53,512 nucleotides of DNA from positions 1 to 53,512 of the forward strand of contig CAISDL010000065.1 in the NCBI GenBank assembly GCA_903884065.1, in the 5' to 3' direction. This DNA is from an uncultured Actinomycetes bacterium. GTDB lineage: Bacteria; Actinomycetota; Actinomycetes; Mycobacteriales; Mycobacteriaceae. Position 1 is the first letter of the stretch. Each line of letters begins with the position of its first letter. Shown one piece after another: positions 43,494 through 51,077 of this stretch. The position numbers were made by a program, and so were the translations under genes. The notes under the pieces were generated by a model. That model was not told the origin of the DNA. It searched no databases and worked only from the letters and a program-made list of their open reading frames with translations.

Positions 43494-44839
43494 CCACGTA
43501 TGCGGTTGTGGGAGGGGGCATTTCGGGCCTCGTCGCGGCCTACCGCATACGTGTCGCCGTCGGTCCGGAACCGACGATCCTGATGTTCGACCCGGCCGAC
43601 CGGCTCGGGGGCGTCCTGCGCACCGAGAGCCTGTGCGGTCAGCCGATGGACGTCGGCGCCGAGGCATTCGTGGTGCGCCGGCCCGAGGTGCCCGCCCTGC
43701 TGTCCGAACTGGGCCTGGCCGACCGTCAGATCACGCCCACCGGTGTGCGGCCCACCATCTACAGCCAGGGCCGCCTGCACCCACTGCCGCCAGGCGCCGT
43801 CAACGGCATCCCGGGATCGGCCCAGTCGCTGGAGGGCCTGGTGGATCAGGCCACTCTCGCGCGGGTCGCCGCAGAACCCGAGCTCGCCATGCCTTGGCAG
43901 CCCGGTGCGGACCCGTCCGTCGGAGCGGTCGTGGCCGACAGGTTCGGCGAACAGGTGGTGACCCGCTCGGTGGACCCGATGCTGTCCGGGGTGTACGCCG
44001 GTTCGGCCTCCACCATCGGCATCCGCTCGGCGGTGCCGACGGTGGCAGCAGCACTCGACGACGGTGCCGGCAGCCTCACCGAGGCGGTCCGGCGGGCGTC
44101 CCCCGGCGGCCCGGGCGGACCGGTGTTCGCCGCCATCAAAGGCGGCTATCAGGTGCTGCTGGAGGCTCTGATCGCGCGCACCGTGATGCAGTGGGTGCCC
44201 ACGGCGGTGCGCGAGTTGGCTGCCGACCGCAAGGGGTGGGAACTCACCGACGAGGCCGGGCACACCTGGCGTGCCCAGGGCGTCGTGGTGGCACTGGCCG
44301 CGCCGCAGGCGGCGGCACTGCTCGAGGACGTCGCCCCGCAGTCTGCGGCCGCGGCCGCGCGCATCCCGGTTGCCTCCGCGGTGGTGCTGGCCATGGGCGC
44401 CGCCGCCGGCACCCCGTTCCCGCCGCAGTCCGGCGTCCTGGCCGCCTCCGGAGAAGCCCTGCACGCCAAGGCCATCACGCTGTCGACTCGCAAATGGGGG
44501 GGAATCGGCGAGGCCGAACTGCTTCGCCTGTCCTTCGGACGATTCGGCGACAATGTGGCCCGCAGCACTCCCGACGACACCTTGCAGGCGTGGGCGGTCG
44601 AGGACCTCGCCACGGTGTTCGGGATCGCCGTCGACCCCGTCGCCGTCACGGTGCGCCGCTGGATCGATTCACTGCCCCAGTACGGTCCCGGCCACGCCGA
44701 TCTGGCCGCGCAGGTGCGCGCCGGCCTGCCGCCCGCGCTGGCTGTGGCCGGCAACTTCCTCGACGGCGTCGGGGTCCCGGCCTGCCTGGCCGCGGCCGGG
44801 CGGGCCGCGGCGGTCGTCCTGGCGGCCACCGGCCGCTAA
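43490..44839 (+). CDS. hemY: Coproporphyrinogen III oxidase HemY/CgoX
   Basis: This FAD enzyme of 449 residues oxidises coproporphyrinogen III to coproporphyrin III in the actinobacterial branch of heme synthesis; older annotation calls it protoporphyrinogen oxidase. The dinucleotide-binding motif [14 protein letters not shown] is at residues 5-18. The final segment [16 protein letters not shown] (in part) is the FAD-contacting C-terminus. The GTG start overlaps the hemE stop. It is followed by hemQ after 44 nt, so the three genes act in order. Confidence 0.93.
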   Translation: MTTYAVVGGGISGLVAAYRIRVAVGPEPTILMFDPADRLGGVLRTESLCGQPMDVGAEAFVVRRPEVPALLSELGLADRQITPTGVRPTIYSQGRLHPLPPGAVNGIPGSAQSLEGLVDQATLARVAAEPELAMPWQPGADPSVGAVVADRFGEQVVTRSVDPMLSGVYAGSASTIGIRSAVPTVAAALDDGAGSLTEAVRRASPGGPGGPVFAAIKGGYQVLLEALIARTVMQWVPTAVRELAADRKGWELTDEAGHTWRAQGVVVALAAPQAAALLEDVAPQSAAAAARIPVASAVVLAMGAAAGTPFPPQSGVLAASGEALHAKAITLSTRKWGGIGEAELLRLSFGRFGDNVARSTPDDTLQAWAVEDLATVFGIAVDPVAVTVRRWIDSLPQYGPGHADLAAQVRAGLPPALAVAGNFLDGVGVPACLAAAGRAAAVVLAATGR

Positions 44840-44883
44840 ACCCCTCATCCCGACGGGTAGCGCGGCGTGGCACCATGGTGGCC

Positions 44884-45588
44884 ATGGCGCGACTGGACTA
44901 CGACGCACTCAACGCCACCATCCGTTACGTCATGTTCTCCTCGTTCGCCGCGGAGCCGGGAGCGCTGGGCTACGACGAGGAGACCCGCGCCGCGGTGACC
45001 GATGAGACTGCCACTTTCCTCAAGCAGCACGAGGACGACGGTGTCGTGGTCCGCGGCATCTACGACGTCGCCGGCCTGCGCGCCGACGCGGACTTCATGA
45101 TCTGGACGCACGCTGAGCGGCTCGAGTCCCTCCAGGCGCTCTACAGCGACTTCCGGCGCACGACCACCCTGGGCCGGGCAACCCGGCCGGTGTGGAGCAG
45201 CGTCGCACTGCACCGGCCGGCCGAGTTCAACAAGAGCCACGTACCGGCTTTCCTCGCCGGTGAGGAGCCCGGCAACTATGTCTGCGTCTATCCGTTCGTG
45301 CGGTCACTGGACTGGTACCTGCTGCCCGACGACGAGCGCCGCAAGATGCTCGCCGACCACGGGATGGCCGCGCGGGGCTACAAGGACGTCCGCGCCAACA
45401 CCGTGCCGGCCTTCGCGCTCGGCGACTACGAGTGGATCCTGGCGTTCGAGGCGGCCGAGTTGTACCGGATCGTCGACCTGATGCGGGACCTGCGCGCGAC
45501 GGAGGCCCGTCGCCACGTACGCGAGGAGATCCCGTTCTACACCGGTCCGCGCGTCAGTGTCGAGGAACTGGTTGCGCGTCTGCCGTAG
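44884..45588 (+). CDS. hemQ: Coproheme decarboxylase HemQ/ChdC
   Basis: HemQ decarboxylates two propionates of coproheme with peroxide to give heme b, the final step of the coproporphyrin-dependent pathway. The 234 residues match the mycobacterial protein (Rv2676c). The ferredoxin-like fold is recognisable from [16 protein letters not shown] and [13 protein letters not shown]. The proximal heme ligand should be the His in [14 protein letters not shown], by analogy. ATG 44884 is used; ATG 44875 is in frame and possible. Confidence 0.94.
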   Translation: MARLDYDALNATIRYVMFSSFAAEPGALGYDEETRAAVTDETATFLKQHEDDGVVVRGIYDVAGLRADADFMIWTHAERLESLQALYSDFRRTTTLGRATRPVWSSVALHRPAEFNKSHVPAFLAGEEPGNYVCVYPFVRSLDWYLLPDDERRKMLADHGMAARGYKDVRANTVPAFALGDYEWILAFEAAELYRIVDLMRDLRATEARRHVREEIPFYTGPRVSVEELVARLP

Positions 45589-45591
45589 CGG

Positions 45592-45999
45592 CTAGGACTC
45601 CGGTACCAACCGCAGCGAAATCGAGTTGATGCAGTACCGCTGGTCGGTGGGAGTGGGGTAGCCCTCACCGGAGAACACGTGTCCCAGGTGGCTGTGGCAG
45701 TTGGCGCACACCACCTCCACGCGGCGCATGCCCAGCGAATCGTCCGTACGCAGGATCACCGCCTCCGACCGGGCCGGGTCGAAGAACGAGGGCCACCCGC
45801 AGTGCGACTCGAACTTCTCTGTGCTGCGGAACAATTCGGCTCCGCAGGCCCGGCACTCGTAGACGCCTTCGGTCTTGGTGTCGGTGTATTCGCCGACGAA
45901 GGCCCGTTCGGTGCCGGCCTGGCGCAGCACGTGGTACTCATCCGGGGTGAGACGGCTGCGCCATTCGTCATCGCTGAGTTGCAGTGCGGGACGTTCCAT
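45592..45999 (-). CDS. msrB: Peptide-methionine (R)-S-oxide reductase MsrB
   Basis: MsrB repairs oxidised methionine (R-sulfoxide) in proteins. The 135 residues carry two CxxC zinc pairs (CRAC about residue 49, CANC about 98) and the catalytic cysteine in RYCINSISL near the C-terminus. The motif CGWPSFFDP is a family signature. It converges with hemQ (3 nt between stops), and aftC ends 19 nt upstream of its start. Confidence 0.96.
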   Translation of the reverse strand: MERPALQLSDDEWRSRLTPDEYHVLRQAGTERAFVGEYTDTKTEGVYECRACGAELFRSTEKFESHCGWPSFFDPARSEAVILRTDDSLGMRRVEVVCANCHSHLGHVFSGEGYPTPTDQRYCINSISLRLVPES

Positions 46000-46018
46000 C
46001 CCACCAAGTTAGCGCGCC

Positions 46019-47317
46019 CTACGGGGTCGCGGGCGAGAGCCGCCGTTCCCGGGCCGCCCGGGCCATCCACGGTGGGTCGATGCCGTCGGCGAGCCGGCCG
46101 TCGGCCCGCGCGTCGAGATAGCGGAAGTACAGCACGCAGAACACGACGACCAGCATCAGTGACCAGCCGTAGGTGATCTTCATGTACTCCAGGAACCGCC
46201 CGGTTGTGGGCCAGCGCCACATCAGCCAGCGATCCAGCGTGAGGAAGCCGTACGTCGCCAGCCAGGCCGGCCAGTTGCGCAGGACCGAGTTCGGGAGCAC
46301 CACCGTCATCAGGAACGGGAACAGCATCATCGAGTAGTAGCCCTGGGCCAGTGACAGCACCAGCCATGAGGCGATCAGCAGCACGCCGGACGAGGTCAGC
46401 GCCCAGAAGAACGGGTCGCGCTCGGCGTAGTAGCGGTAGAGCAGCCACAGGCTGCCGGCCGCCAGGGCGACGAACAGCACCCGCAGCGCGATGATCAGCC
46501 ACATCGGCAGGCCGTAGTAGACCCCGTTGCCCAGCACCGATGAGTTGAAGTAATCGCGGGTGGACAGGATGTAGGGGATCGTGTTCTGGAGGAAGGCGCG
46601 GCGATCCACGACCATCCGCCAGGCGATCACGTTGAGCGCCAACGGCACGCCCACCGCCATCGCCAGCACCCGCCACTGCCGATTGAGCAGTGGGATCAGC
46701 AGGAGCGGTGCCAATACGGGTTTGACCGTCAGTGACAGCCCGATGGCGAGGCCGGACAGCCATTCCCGGCTCTGCCGCCCGTCGAGCAGCCACCACAAGA
46801 ACAGCACTTCGCACAGCAGGACGCAGCCGTTGATGTTGGTGAACACCAGCGTGTTGGTCACCGATTCGGTGACGAACGCGGCCGCGAGCAGGGCCGGCAG
46901 AGCGGGGGAGTTGAGCGTGAACTTGAACAGCCGAACCAGGACGACACAGGCGAGGATGATCGCCACCGTGTTGAGCGCGATGAACCAGTTCCGCGCGGCG
47001 AAGATGCTCTCGATGTAGCCGAATGGCGACATCAGCAGGGTGCCGCCGGGTGGATACAGGTAGTGCGGATCCACCTCGACGAAGACGTCGTTGTAGACCG
47101 GTTCGTGGTGGCGGAAGCGGCGCAACGCCCAGTAGACCGGGGCCCAGTCGTCGGTGATGTAGCCGTTGGTGGTCAGCACATAGCTGCGGTGGATGATCGA
47201 CATGATCGCGATCGGCCACAGCGCCGTCCGCACCACGTCCTGAGTGCTGGGCGCACCGGTGCGGGACCGAAAAGCGTTGCGCAGGAGCGATGCGACTGCC
47301 ACGTCGGCACCGTACAC
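46019..47317 (-). CDS. aftC: Arabinofuranosyltransferase AftC
   Basis: AftC adds alpha-1,3 branches to arabinan in arabinogalactan and lipoarabinomannan, using decaprenyl-phosphoarabinose on the outer face of the membrane. The 432 residues contain about 10-11 membrane helices. The N-terminal loop TNGYITDDWAPVYWA holds the paired aspartates of GT-C enzymes, and DPHYLYPPGGTLLM is strongly conserved. GTG 47317 is chosen as the protein then begins like Rv2673. A 29-bp tandem repeat array starts 20 nt upstream, in its promoter region. Confidence 0.93.
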   Translation of the reverse strand: MYGADVAVASLLRNAFRSRTGAPSTQDVVRTALWPIAIMSIIHRSYVLTTNGYITDDWAPVYWALRRFRHHEPVYNDVFVEVDPHYLYPPGGTLLMSPFGYIESIFAARNWFIALNTVAIILACVVLVRLFKFTLNSPALPALLAAAFVTESVTNTLVFTNINGCVLLCEVLFLWWLLDGRQSREWLSGLAIGLSLTVKPVLAPLLLIPLLNRQWRVLAMAVGVPLALNVIAWRMVVDRRAFLQNTIPYILSTRDYFNSSVLGNGVYYGLPMWLIIALRVLFVALAAGSLWLLYRYYAERDPFFWALTSSGVLLIASWLVLSLAQGYYSMMLFPFLMTVVLPNSVLRNWPAWLATYGFLTLDRWLMWRWPTTGRFLEYMKITYGWSLMLVVVFCVLYFRYLDARADGRLADGIDPPWMARAARERRLSPATP

Positions 47318-47336
47318 CGGATCGGTACGACAGCCC

Positions 47337-47442
47337 GTCAGGCGGGGCAGAAGGTGGCCCCCCGCGTCAGGCGGGGCAGAAGGTGGCCCCCCGCGTCAGG
47401 CGGGGCAGAAGGTGGCCCCCCGCGTCAGGCGGGGCAGAAGGT
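47337..47442. repeat. 29-bp tandem repeat array (about 3.7 copies)
   Basis: Three identical 29-bp units (47337-47365, 47366-47394, 47395-47423) are followed by 19 nt of a fourth (47424-47442). The fourth contains the last codons and stop of the neighbouring lipoprotein gene; the other copies repeat that 3' end in non-coding DNA. Each unit contains GCGGGG and CCCCGC arms that can fold into a hairpin. The array fills the gap between that gene and the start of aftC on the same strand. Confidence 0.95.
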
Positions 47443-48993
47443 ATCGGTCGTCGGGACGGTGCCGCTCTCGAGATAACCGAGGATCGGCGGCAAGGCGCAC
47501 GCCGAGTAGATGCTGGCGCCGTGTCCGGTGCCCTGCCACATCGTCCGCCGACTGGTGGCGCCGGCGTTGATGATCGTCGCGGTGAGGGCAGGCACGCCCT
47601 GGCTGCCGACGATCGGGTCGTTCTGCACACCGAGCAGGAGCACGTCGACCTTGAGGTCCTTCGGGTCCTTGGGCGCCGCGCCGCTGGGCCAGTTCAGGCA
47701 CTTCACCAGATTCAGGGCCCCGACCGCGCCGAACTCCGGGTAGGTCTTGCCCCAGGCGACGACGAGTTCCCGGACCCTGTCGGGGGTCGGCCGGTTGAGC
47801 GAGTCGCTGCAGGTGCTGACGAACTGGCCGTCGGTGCCGCGCAGCGCGTCGGTCTGATTGACCAGGCTGTTGAGCTGGTTGGTGTCGCCGGAGCGGGCCG
47901 AGGCCAGGGCCTTGGCGAGCTTGTCGGCGTTGGCGACGCGGTCGCCGGTCGGGTAGCCCAACGCGGTGACGATGGCGTTCGCCAGCACCGCCGCCGAGAT
48001 CCCACCCGGGCCCTTGCCTGCGCGGGCGGCGGCCAGCAGCGCGTCGACCGCGCCCTTGGGATCGGGCCCGAGTGGACAGTTGACCGCCATGCACTGGGCT
48101 ACGAAGGCGTCCAGCGACGCCTGTTGACCCTTGACCTGATCCTCGGCCGCGGCCTCGGCGGAGACGCCCGGCGGGGCGGGGGAGTCCAGCACCAGACGCG
48201 CGACCTTCTCCGGATGCGAGCCGGCATAGGCCAGCGCCACCTGGGCGCCGTTGCCGATCCCGATGAGTGCCAATCCCGGCACGTCCCAGGTGCTGCGCAG
48301 CCGCTCAAGATCCTCGGCGGCGCGTGCGCTGTCATAGGCCGAGTCACCCGGGGCGATGGCATCGGTACATCCGGTGGTGGCCGTCTGGACGATCGTGCCG
48401 AGACCGGCCACCGGGTCGTCGCCGGACTGGAACTGCGCCTGCTCCCGCATCTGCTGGCGATCGAATTCGTCGCGGCAGTCGATCGCGCTGGACATCCCCA
48501 TGCCGCGGCGATCCACGGCGACGATCGGGTGGCGGTCCAGCACCTCGACGCCCGACCGGGAAAGCCACACCGGCAGTTGCAGCGACGAGGGCAGATCCGA
48601 GCCGGTGGTGAAAACCAGCGGACCGGCGTCCGGGGGCGTCTTGACCGATCGGGCGCGCATCACGCCGATGGTCACGGTGCCGGTGGCGCCGGCGATCGGG
48701 TCGAGGTCGGCGTCGTAGTCGGCGCACTCCAGCTTAACCCCAGGGGTCGGCCGGGCGCCGGCGTCGCCGAAGCCCTTGCCGGTGCAGTCCTTCCAGACCA
48801 GGTCATTCTTGGGGACGGCGATGGCCTGCGGGCCGCCGGGGGCGCTGCTGGTGACGGGGCCGGCGTCGGAGTTGCTGGCCGAGTCCGTGGCGAACTGCGG
48901 GTTGGCGGCCAGCCAGGGTGCGCAGCCGGTGAGCAATGTCAGCACCGCGCCGCCCACGCTGATCGCGGTGATCATCCGCCCCTGCCCACGCAT
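47425..48993 (-). CDS. Exported alpha/beta hydrolase-fold lipoprotein (Rv2672-type)
   Basis: This 522-residue protein has a lipoprotein signal peptide with lipobox LTGC near residue 18. It matches the tripeptidyl-aminopeptidase / SlpD-like family of secreted proteases, with VAVDRRGMGMS, YAGSHPEKVARLVLDSP and the C-terminal TMWQGTGHGASI that carries the catalytic histidine. However, the nucleophile elbow reads GIGNGAQ where GxSxG is expected, so the serine is replaced by glycine. It may be a non-catalytic or altered protein. ATG 48993 is chosen; longer frames have no signal. The last five codons are part of the 29-bp repeat. Confidence 0.87.
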   Translation of the reverse strand: MRGQGRMITAISVGGAVLTLLTGCAPWLAANPQFATDSASNSDAGPVTSSAPGGPQAIAVPKNDLVWKDCTGKGFGDAGARPTPGVKLECADYDADLDPIAGATGTVTIGVMRARSVKTPPDAGPLVFTTGSDLPSSLQLPVWLSRSGVEVLDRHPIVAVDRRGMGMSSAIDCRDEFDRQQMREQAQFQSGDDPVAGLGTIVQTATTGCTDAIAPGDSAYDSARAAEDLERLRSTWDVPGLALIGIGNGAQVALAYAGSHPEKVARLVLDSPAPPGVSAEAAAEDQVKGQQASLDAFVAQCMAVNCPLGPDPKGAVDALLAAARAGKGPGGISAAVLANAIVTALGYPTGDRVANADKLAKALASARSGDTNQLNSLVNQTDALRGTDGQFVSTCSDSLNRPTPDRVRELVVAWGKTYPEFGAVGALNLVKCLNWPSGAAPKDPKDLKVDVLLLGVQNDPIVGSQGVPALTATIINAGATSRRTMWQGTGHGASIYSACALPPILGYLESGTVPTTDTFCPA

Positions 48994-49106
48994 GCCCACC
49001 ACAGTAGCGACAGGGCAGCCGGCCTTCGGCCGCCGACGCGAGCGGCGGTGACGGCCGGCGCACCCGCATGAGCCCGATTGCGCCACGTCCCCGCGGTGCC
49101 CGCCGA

Positions 49107-49112
49107 TACAGT
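49107..49112 (+). promoter_or_regulatory. -10 element (TACAGT) for leaderless zapE
   Basis: TACAGT is followed by exactly 6 nt and ATG 49119, with no Shine-Dalgarno sequence, a leaderless layout. Confidence 0.55.
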
Positions 49113-49118
49113 CCTGCT

Positions 49119-50138
49119 ATGGCCGGGCACCTGGTGGACCGACATCCCACTGTGTCGCCGCAACGACTGATCGCTCAACTGGTGCCGCCGCCCACCTTCT
49201 CCGACGTGAGTTTCGACAGTTACCGCCCGGATCCCGCCGAGCCGACCCAGTTCGCCGCCGTGCAGTCCTGCCTGCAGTTCTGCGACGAGGCGGTGCGCCG
49301 TCGTGGCGGCCGGCGCAAGCTCTTCGGCAAACGCGAGCCGCTGCCCGGAGTCGGGTTGTATCTCGACGGCGGATTCGGCGTCGGCAAGACCCACCTGCTG
49401 GCCTCGGCCTACTGGCGGCTGCCGGACTCCGCCGAGCATCCGCGGGCGTTCGCGACGTTCGGGGAGCTCACCCAGTTGGCTGGAGTCTTCGGGTTCGTCG
49501 AGTGCATCGAGTTGCTCGGCGACTACACCGTGGTGTGCATCGACGAATTCGAACTCGACGACCCCGGCAACACCACGCTGATCTCCCGGATGCTGTCCCA
49601 ACTCGTCGAACGAGGAGTGTCGGTGGCCGCGACGTCGAACACTCTGCCCGAGCAGCTTGGCGAGGGCCGCTTCGCCGCACAGGATTTCCTCCGCGAAATC
49701 AACACGCTGGCGAGCATTTTCACCACCGTTCGTATCGAAGGCCCGGACTACCGGCACCGCGGGCTGCCGCCGGCGCCGCAACCGCTGTCCGACGACGAGG
49801 TCCGCGGGCGCGCCGAGGCGGACCCCGGGGCCACCCTCGACGACTTCGACGCGCTGTGTGCGCACCTGGCCACCATGCACCCGTCGCGGTACCTGACGCT
49901 GATCGAGGGGGTTTCGGCGGTGTGCGTCACCGGTGTTCACCCCCTCGACGACCAGGCCGTCGCCCTGCGACTGGTGTCGCTGACCGACCGTCTCTATGAC
50001 GCCGGTATTCCGGTGGTGGCCTCCGGCGCGAAACTCGACAGCATCTTCTCGGCGGAGATGCTCGACGGCGGCTACCGCAAGAAGTACCTGCGGGCGACCT
50101 CCCGGCTGCTGGCGCTCGCCAGAGCCGGCGGCACTTAG
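49119..50138 (+). CDS. zapE: Cell division protein ZapE (AFG1-type ATPase)
   Basis: This 339-residue AAA-type ATPase resembles ZapE, which in E. coli associates with the division ring under stress, and mitochondrial AFG1. Walker A is GGFGVGKTH (about residues 84-92) and Walker B is VVCIDEFEL (about 138-146). The segment SNTLPEQLGEGRF and the C-terminal YRKKYLRATSRL are characteristic. ATG 49119 fits the homologous start (MAGHLVDRHP). The stop overlaps the convergent GNAT stop within TTAG. Confidence 0.9.
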   Translation: MAGHLVDRHPTVSPQRLIAQLVPPPTFSDVSFDSYRPDPAEPTQFAAVQSCLQFCDEAVRRRGGRRKLFGKREPLPGVGLYLDGGFGVGKTHLLASAYWRLPDSAEHPRAFATFGELTQLAGVFGFVECIELLGDYTVVCIDEFELDDPGNTTLISRMLSQLVERGVSVAATSNTLPEQLGEGRFAAQDFLREINTLASIFTTVRIEGPDYRHRGLPPAPQPLSDDEVRGRAEADPGATLDDFDALCAHLATMHPSRYLTLIEGVSAVCVTGVHPLDDQAVALRLVSLTDRLYDAGIPVVASGAKLDSIFSAEMLDGGYRKKYLRATSRLLALARAGGT

Positions 50139-50665
50139 ATCTGGCGCACCATGACGACGTCGTCCTCGTAGGATTGGCCCAGCCGGAACCTCCGCGTACC
50201 GGTGATCTCGAACCCATGTTTGCGGTAGAACCGTTGCGCACGTTCGTTTCTCCGGTTCGCTCCCAACCACATCGCTGCGGCGCCGGATTCCTCCGCCCAG
50301 GTGATCGCGGACTGCATCAACCGATCCGAGGCGCCGGTGCCGTGGTGGGCGGCCAGGACGTACATCTTGGAGAGTTCGACGGCGGGCCGCTGCGGCACCG
50401 ACGCGGCGATGTCAGGGTCGTCGCCGATCCCGCGAATCAGCATCGTGTAGCCGATGATTCGGCCATCACCGTTGGCGACCAGGATCGTGCCGTCAGGGTC
50501 GGCGAGATACCCGGCGAAGCGTTGGGGCGAGAGGTTCGCCGCTATCGCGGCCTCGATGTCGGCTGGGTCGACGGACGGTGGGCACGCCAGCGGGAAGGTT
50601 GCCGCGGCGACGGCGGCCAGTTCTGCGGCATCGTCGTCGCGCGCGGGCGTCACTGTGATCGACAT
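50135..50665 (-). CDS. GNAT-family N-acetyltransferase (Rv2669-type)
   Basis: This 176-residue protein has the GNAT fold: an N-terminal strand ITVTPARDDDAAELA, a beta4 segment ELSKMYVLAAHHGTGASDRLM carrying the acetyl-CoA loop (shown in part), and GANRRNERAQRFYRKHGF, the conserved C-terminal motif. The acceptor substrate is unknown. It starts at ATG 50665, 71 nt from the divergent small secreted protein. Confidence 0.87.
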   Translation of the reverse strand: MSITVTPARDDDAAELAAVAAATFPLACPPSVDPADIEAAIAANLSPQRFAGYLADPDGTILVANGDGRIIGYTMLIRGIGDDPDIAASVPQRPAVELSKMYVLAAHHGTGASDRLMQSAITWAEESGAAAMWLGANRRNERAQRFYRKHGFEITGTRRFRLGQSYEDDVVMVRQI

Positions 50666-50723
50666 CGCCGATCATGCTGGCACAGCCCGCGGTGCGCCTC
50701 CCGGGACCGGCCCGCCGGGCTCC

Positions 50724-50729
50724 TACGCT
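50724..50729 (+). promoter_or_regulatory. -10 element (TACGCT) for a likely leaderless transcript
   Basis: TACGCT is followed by 7 nt and GTG 50737, again without a ribosome binding site. Confidence 0.45.
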
Positions 50730-50736
50730 CAACCTG

Positions 50737-50997
50737 GTGACGACGACGACTCACCGCTGGGTGTGGATGGTTGCCGTCGCAGTGGCCGTCGCGGCCGTTC
50801 CCGCTCCGGCCGTTCCCGCTCCGGCCGGTCCTGCCCCCGGTCAGCAGGCATGCCCCCCGGGCCAGCATGAGGACACCGAAACCCCCGGGTTCCAGTGCGT
50901 TGCGGGGTGGTGCCCACCCGGCATGCTCCTCGACCAGGTGAATGAGTCCTGCGTCGCTGCGCCGGGGGTCCCGCCGCCGGCCCTGCCGAACGGTTGA
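50737..50997 (+). CDS. Small secreted Cys/Pro-rich protein
   Basis: This 86-residue protein starts at GTG 50737. A signal peptide (about residues 8-28, with VAVAVAVAAVPAPA) leads to a short mature part rich in Pro, with four cysteines in ACPPGQ, FQCVAG, WCPPGM and ESC, probably in two disulfides. A short tandem DNA repeat encodes the PAPAVPAPA stretch. It resembles small mycobacterial exported proteins of unknown function. The longer frame from 50674 overlaps the divergent region and is not favoured. Confidence 0.65.
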   Translation: MTTTTHRWVWMVAVAVAVAAVPAPAVPAPAGPAPGQQACPPGQHEDTETPGFQCVAGWCPPGMLLDQVNESCVAAPGVPPPALPNG

Positions 50998-51064
50998 CGC
51001 GGCCCTCAGCCAGCGATTGTGCCGGCGTTTGACCATCCCCTGCATCAGCCATCCTCGGGTTTCA

Positions 51065-51070
51065 TAGACT
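51065..51070 (+). promoter_or_regulatory. -10 element (TAGACT) for a likely leaderless transcript
   Basis: TAGACT is followed by 7 nt and ATG 51078; no Shine-Dalgarno sequence is present. Confidence 0.5.
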
Positions 51071-51077
51071 CAGTCCT

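Noticed and set aside
43201..44883. Plus-strand frame extending hemQ upstream by 561 codons
   Set aside because: It overlaps hemE and hemY in another frame with Arg-rich content; the homologous HemQ start is at 44884.
47337..47442. CRISPR array
   Set aside because: The 29-bp period suits a CRISPR repeat, but the copies are contiguous with no spacers and no cas genes lie nearby.
47290..49071. 593-residue plus-strand frame through the 29-bp repeat and opposite the lipoprotein gene
   Set aside because: It begins in the tandem repeat and reads the complement of a gene with lipobox and family motifs. The repeat-encoded segment is not a real domain.
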